Shown in pieces: positions 61,337-64,000 of a stretch of DNA of 64,000 nucleotides. The notes under the pieces are model-generated. The model was not told the DNA's origin and searched no databases. It worked only from the letters and a program-made list of their open reading frames with translations. Source of the DNA: Bog-473 sp963777485 (GTDB lineage Bacteria; Actinomycetota; Acidimicrobiia; Acidimicrobiales; RAAP-2). The translations under genes and the position numbers were made by a program. Positions within the stretch are counted from its first letter, which is position 1. Each line of letters begins with the position of its first letter. The DNA lies in assembly GCA_963777485.1 (NCBI GenBank), contig CAVZQP010000002.1, positions 744,001-808,000 on the forward strand, given 5' to 3'.

Positions 61337-61951
61337 GTGCGTCTCGCGGTCCTTGTTTCGGGTTCCGGGACGATCCTGCGAGCGATGTTCGAGGATGGCC
61401 TTCCGGTGACCGCCGTCCTCGCCGACCGGCCTTGTGCCGCCCTCGAAATTGCCGAGGAGCATGGCGCCGCACCCGAGCTCGTCGATCGCAGGGCCTACGG
61501 CGGCTTCGGCACCGAGTTCGACCGGGAGGGGTTCACCGCCACCGTCACCGCCACCCTTGTCGCGCACCAGGTCGACCTGGTGGCCATGGCCGGGTTCGGG
61601 ACGGTCCTGAGCGGGACGGTCCATTCCGCGTTCCCGAATCGGATCCTGAACACGCATCCCGCCCTGCTGCCGCGTTTCCCGGGTTGGCACGGTGTGCGCG
61701 ACGCGTTGTCCGCCGGCGTCAGCGAGACCGGCTGCACCGTGCATCTGGCCACCCTCGAGATGGACGCCGGGCCGATCCTGGCCCAGGAGTCCGTGCCGGT
61801 CCTGGCGGGCGACACCGAGGAGACGCTGCACGAGCGCATCAAGGTGGTCGAGCGGACGCTTTATCCGGCCACTGTGGCCTGGGCGCTGGCGGAGCTGGAG
61901 GCCGGCCGGTCGATCGAACCGAAAGGAGTACACGAGGAGATGACGTCGTGA
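61337..61951 (+). CDS. purN: Phosphoribosylglycinamide formyltransferase PurN
   Basis: Transfers a formyl group from 10-formyl-tetrahydrofolate to GAR in purine synthesis. The 204-residue protein begins VRLAVLVSGSGTILRAM and has the catalytic set ILNTHPALLPRFPG (Asn and His) and VHLATLEMDAGPI (Asp). GTG at 61337 is the first start after the surface-protein operon. The stop overlaps purH by 4 bases. Confidence 0.95.
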   Translation: MRLAVLVSGSGTILRAMFEDGLPVTAVLADRPCAALEIAEEHGAAPELVDRRAYGGFGTEFDREGFTATVTATLVAHQVDLVAMAGFGTVLSGTVHSAFPNRILNTHPALLPRFPGWHGVRDALSAGVSETGCTVHLATLEMDAGPILAQESVPVLAGDTEETLHERIKVVERTLYPATVAWALAELEAGRSIEPKGVHEEMTS

Positions 61952-63525
61952 GGGCGCTGCTGTCGGTCTACGACAAGGAAGGCCTGGTCGAGTTCGCAGA
62001 GGGGTTGGCGGACCTCGATTGGGAGCTCGTGGCGAGCGGCAACACAGCGGCGAAGCTGCGCGAAGCCGGCATTGCGCACACCGAGGTGGCCGCAGTGACG
62101 GGGTCGCCCGAGATGCTCGGAGGACGGGTCAAGACCCTCCATCCCAAGATCCACGGTGGCATCCTCGCCGATCGGTCCAAGCCCGAACATCTTGAGGACC
62201 TGAAGGTCAACGGGATCGACGCGATCGACCTCGTCGTGGTGAACCTCTACCCGTTCCCGTCCGATCCCTCGATAGAGCTGATCGATGTCGGCGGCCCGAC
62301 GATGGTGCGCGCCGCAGCGAAGAACCACGAGCACGTTGGCATCGTCACCTCGCCAACGGACTACGGCGCCGTGCTCGAGGAGCTGCGCGCGTCGGGCTCA
62401 CTGTCGGCGGCCACGCGCCGGCGGCTGGCGCGGGCCGCGTTCGCGCACACGGCGGCCTACGACGCCGCGATCGTCGAGTGGCTGGATCGGGGAGGTCCGA
62501 AGCCGGTGGACGAGCTGGAGGGGGCGAGCGACGCCGACGCGGAAGAGAGCTCGCTGTCGGCCGTGTTGCCGCCGACGCTGCACCTGACGCTCGAGCGCAC
62601 CGAGGTCCTGCGCTACGGCGAGAACCCGCATCAGCGGGGTTCGCGCTACCGCATCGCCGGCACGTCCAGCTGGTGGGACGCCATGGAGCAGCACGGCGGT
62701 TCTGCGCTGTCGTACCTCAACATCTTCGACGGCGACGCCGCCTGGCGCTTGGTGCACGAGTTGGCGGAGGACGCAGGAGCCGCGGAGGTGGCGGTGGCCA
62801 TCATCAAGCACGCGAACCCCTGCGGGGCGGCGGTGGCTAATGACCTCGTGACCGCGTACGAGCGCGCCCTCGAGTGCGACCCGCTCAGTGCCTTCGGCGG
62901 TGTGGTGGCCATCGGGGGCCACGTTGACGCGGAAGTGGCCGACGCGATCGCGGCAGGGCCGCAGGCTGACGTCATCATCGCCTCCTCGTACTCTCCAGAG
63001 GCGGTTGAGAGGCTCGTGGCACGGCGCCGGGCGACCCGACTGCTTTCGGGCCCGGCGCCCGAGCACGCAGTGCGCCAGCTGCGCAGCCTCGGGGCGAGCG
63101 TCCTGGTACAGGACATCGACGCCTTCGTCTCGCCGCGCGCCTCGTGGCAGACGGTGACCAAGAGGGCGCCGAGCGAGGAGGAGTGGCGCGACCTCGTGCT
63201 GGCGTGGCGGGTCTGCGGCCGCACGACGTCCAACGCCATCGCGGTCGTCACCAATGGCCAGGCCGTCGGGGTGGGCGCAGGACAGCAGTCACGCGTGGTG
63301 GCGGCGGAGATCGCCGTGCAGAAGGCGGGCGAGCGGGCCAAGGGCGGGGCCGGCGCCAGCGACGCCTTTTTCCCGTTCCCCGACGGGCTCCTGGTCCTGG
63401 CCGACGCGGGGGTGACCGCGGTCGTCCAGCCGGGCGGCTCGGTGAAGGACGGCGAAGTGGTGGCGGCCGCAGACGAGGCGGGCCTGGCGATGGTCCTCAC
63501 CGGCGAACGGCACTTCAAGCACTGA
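61948..63525 (+). CDS. purH: Bifunctional AICAR formyltransferase / IMP cyclohydrolase
   Basis: The last two steps of IMP synthesis, 525 residues. The N-terminal cyclohydrolase has LVASGNTAAKLREAGI, GGRVKTLHPKIHGGIL and DVGGPTMVRAAAKNH; the C-terminal transformylase has YGENPHQ, IIKHANPCGAAVA with the catalytic Lys-His pair, SDAFFPFPD and QPGGSVKD. GTG at 61948 overlaps the purN stop by 4 bases; the stop shares one base with folD. PurN, PurH and FolD are linked through 10-formyl-THF. Confidence 0.97.
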   Translation: MRALLSVYDKEGLVEFAEGLADLDWELVASGNTAAKLREAGIAHTEVAAVTGSPEMLGGRVKTLHPKIHGGILADRSKPEHLEDLKVNGIDAIDLVVVNLYPFPSDPSIELIDVGGPTMVRAAAKNHEHVGIVTSPTDYGAVLEELRASGSLSAATRRRLARAAFAHTAAYDAAIVEWLDRGGPKPVDELEGASDADAEESSLSAVLPPTLHLTLERTEVLRYGENPHQRGSRYRIAGTSSWWDAMEQHGGSALSYLNIFDGDAAWRLVHELAEDAGAAEVAVAIIKHANPCGAAVANDLVTAYERALECDPLSAFGGVVAIGGHVDAEVADAIAAGPQADVIIASSYSPEAVERLVARRRATRLLSGPAPEHAVRQLRSLGASVLVQDIDAFVSPRASWQTVTKRAPSEEEWRDLVLAWRVCGRTTSNAIAVVTNGQAVGVGAGQQSRVVAAEIAVQKAGERAKGGAGASDAFFPFPDGLLVLADAGVTAVVQPGGSVKDGEVVAAADEAGLAMVLTGERHFKH

Positions 63526-64000
63526 TGTCGGCCGTCCTGCTCGACGGCGAGGCGGTCGCCGCACGGATCAAGGCCGAGGTGGCCGATCGCGCCGCCACTT
63601 TGGCGCGCGAGGGCATCCACGTAGGCCTCGGAACGATCCTGGTGGGCGACGACGCGCCCAGTGCGCGCTACGTCTCGCTGAAACACGAGGACTGCGCGGC
63701 ACTCGGCATTCATTCTGTGGGCGAGCACCTGCCCGCGACAGCGACGCAAGCTGAGGTGATGGACGCGGTGTCCCGTTTCAACGGCGACCCCAAGGTGAGC
63801 GCGTACCTTGTGCAGCTGCCGCTGCCGGCCGGCCTCGACGAGGAGCAGGCGCTGATGGCCGTGGACCCCTCCAAGGATGCGGACGGGCTGCATCCGGTGA
63901 ACCTCGGACGTCTCGTCTTGGGTACACCCGGACCGCTGCCCTGCACGCCGGCGGGGATAGTCGAGCTGCTCCACGCGTACGACGTACCCGTCGAGGGCAG
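63525..64000 (+). CDS. folD: Methylenetetrahydrofolate dehydrogenase/cyclohydrolase FolD, 5' part
   Basis: The first about 158 codons of FolD, which makes 10-formyl-THF for PurN and PurH; the gene runs off the window. Seen are LLDGEAVAARIKAEV, GDDAPSARYVSLKHEDCAALGI with the catalytic Tyr-x-x-x-Lys, VQLPLPAGLDEEQAL, DPSKDADGLHPVN and PCTPAGIVELL. ATG at 63525 shares its A with the purH stop (TGATG). Confidence 0.95.
   Translation, partial: MSAVLLDGEAVAARIKAEVADRAATLAREGIHVGLGTILVGDDAPSARYVSLKHEDCAALGIHSVGEHLPATATQAEVMDAVSRFNGDPKVSAYLVQLPLPAGLDEEQALMAVDPSKDADGLHPVNLGRLVLGTPGPLPCTPAGIVELLHAYDVPVEG

Overview
The window is high-GC DNA with GTG, ATG and occasional TTG starts and dense 4-base gene overlaps (ATGA, GTGA), typical of an actinobacterium. 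A type-4 uracil-DNA glycosylase, a GuaB3, an F420-type (Ddn-like) reductase, sortase-like and mycothiol-era DinB-like folds, and the gene order all fit. From memory, the backbone order alr-tsaE-tsaB-rimI-(tsaD)-groES-groEL-(guaB)-guaB3-guaA and uvrD/pcrA-sucC-sucD-purN-purH matches that of Mycobacterium tuberculosis. The many secreted NHL/FN3/TIG proteins and GYWLVASDGG repeats suggest a deep-branching lineage such as Acidimicrobiia; this last step is inference. No rRNA, tRNA, CRISPR, transposase or phage gene was seen.

Layout. 1-2.6 kb: end of alr, UDG, tsaE, tsaB, rimI in one overlapping operon. 2.6-11.7 kb: accessory block with YceI protein, aldo/keto reductase, GYD protein, glycosyltransferase plus GH13 glucosidase, and four paralogous secreted proteins of unknown function. 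11.9-14.0 kb: groES-groEL under a recognisable promoter and CIRCE operator. 14.4-34.3 kb: second accessory block with a 2946-residue surface protein holding eleven identical 279-bp FN3 repeats, a phosphoesterase with a glycine-rich tail plus lipoprotein, msrB-msrA, a methyltransferase, a Nudix hydrolase, and a frameshifted streptogramin-lyase-like protein. 34.6-39.8 kb: guaB3-guaA-pcrA. 39.9-45.2 kb: F420-type reductase, VapBC-like pair, B12-binding protein, sucC-sucD, potassium channel, membrane protein. 45.2-61.3 kb: a pst phosphate-uptake operon extended by two further binding proteins, a sortase-like protein lacking its catalytic residues, a TIG/repeat surface protein and two small secreted proteins. 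61.3-64 kb: purN-purH-folD (cut by the window end).

The three accessory blocks sit between backbone genes that are usually close together, so they look like insertions or lineage-specific expansions in conserved neighbourhoods. The most interesting is the extended pst locus: PstCAB are standard, PstS is anchored by a C-terminal membrane helix, and the downstream genes are all exported and tightly linked, which suggests a surface assembly tied to phosphate acquisition. Upstream lie repeated GTTCAC-type elements resembling PHO boxes and a 50-codon leader ORF that overlaps the pstC start.
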